From Betaproteobacteria bacterium (GTDB taxonomy: Bacteria > Pseudomonadota > Gammaproteobacteria > Burkholderiales > Usitatibacteraceae), in contig JADKJR010000001.1 of the NCBI GenBank assembly GCA_016720925.1, positions 434,001 to 498,000 of the forward strand: a stretch of DNA of 64,000 bases, given 5' to 3'. Each line of letters opens with the position of its first letter. Position 1 is the stretch's first letter. A program made the translations under genes and the position numbers. Shown one piece after another: positions 63,729 through 64,000 of the stretch. The notes below the pieces were generated by a model. That model did not search any database, was not told where the DNA came from, and saw nothing but the letters and a program-made list of their open reading frames with translations.

Positions 63729-64000
63729 TGTACGAATTTGCCTCCCACGGGACGCGCCCGCCGAACCTGAAACCGATACAGAGGGCGTAACCGAGCAACA
63801 CGCGATCTGTAGCATCGAATTTCGCCGTGCGCGCGTAAGTCGTAGGCTTGTGCAGCCAGGCGAGCCAGTGGGGCTTCCCATTTCCGCCACCAACACGCGA
63901 AGTTGTCGGCATTCACCGCGCGATAGCTGTCATCGAGTTGCGACGGGAGCGCGAGAATGGCGGCGCCATTTGCGTGAAGTACTTCGCCTTGCTGATCGTA
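63698..64000 (-). CDS. Unidentified protein, C-terminal part (cut by right edge)
   Basis: Open to the window edge: QQGEVLHANGAAILALPSQL, then NADNFACWWRKWEAPLARLA and AYDLRAHGEIRCYRSRVARL, ending VGGKFVHHPPAGLTAL. 100 residues visible. Basic, Trp-containing; no family recognised. Start lies beyond 64000. Confidence 0.5.
   Translation of the reverse strand, partial: YDQQGEVLHANGAAILALPSQLDDSYRAVNADNFACWWRKWEAPLARLAAQAYDLRAHGEIRCYRSRVARLRPLYRFQVRRARPVGGKFVHHPPAGLTAL

Overview
The window is about 64 kb of GC-rich DNA from a Gram-negative bacterium, most likely a betaproteobacterium. The support is an FNR with the short betaproteobacterial spacing, GreB, PssA, QueG/TsaE/AmiC organisation, a class Ia nrdA with an N-terminal ATP-cone region, a sigma-32 type htpG promoter, and dispersed intergenic inverted repeats. 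I cannot fix the genus. No tRNA, rRNA or CRISPR array was found.

Left part (1-38 kb) is mostly chromosomal housekeeping. It starts with an FNR-type oxygen regulator (cut by the window edge) and likely regulon members: an MBL/beta-CASP hydrolase, a thymidine phosphorylase-family enzyme and a universal stress protein with a textbook FNR class II promoter. MarC and GreB follow. A seven-gene leftward operon (5.8-12.4 kb) encodes a PhnC/PhnE-type ABC importer with three paralogous PhnD-like binding proteins and a 6-phosphogluconate dehydrogenase. Then come a TraB/GumN protein overlapping a TPP enzyme, small membrane proteins, a PaaI thioesterase, a formate/nitrite transporter, PssA, a family-1 binding protein, HtpG, a YkgJ-type protein, QueG, TsaE, AmiC, a DUF5666/DUF6502 pair facing two secreted paralogues across a set of palindromes, and the nrdA-nrdB region with four small genes between the two subunits.

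Right part (38-64 kb) is accessory. After an AT-rich, hairpin-rich stretch and a two-repeat YegP come: (i) a type II CBASS anti-phage locus (small NKTPGDN protein, HNH-SAVED nuclease, CD-NTase, E2-E1 Cap2, JAB Cap3, plus a decayed second Cap3 tail); (ii) two DNA-binding proteins and a structured non-coding stretch; (iii) a Tn7-like transposition module tnsA-tnsB-tnsC-tniQ in which the TniQ/TnsD protein carries a long array of helix-turn-helix modules; (iv) a heavy-metal efflux cluster (two-component system, outer membrane factor, adaptor, RND pump) with a DUF411 remnant, then a methyltransferase and a gene cut by the right edge. The metal cluster may be transposon cargo, but I could not identify both element ends.

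About two dozen single-base frameshifts were found. Two lie in the phn operon and the rest in 39-63 kb, mostly in short homopolymers and almost always restoring a family-like protein in the next frame. I read most of them as sequence errors in a poorly covered island rather than gene decay, and annotate those genes as full-length reconstructions with the indel positions stated.
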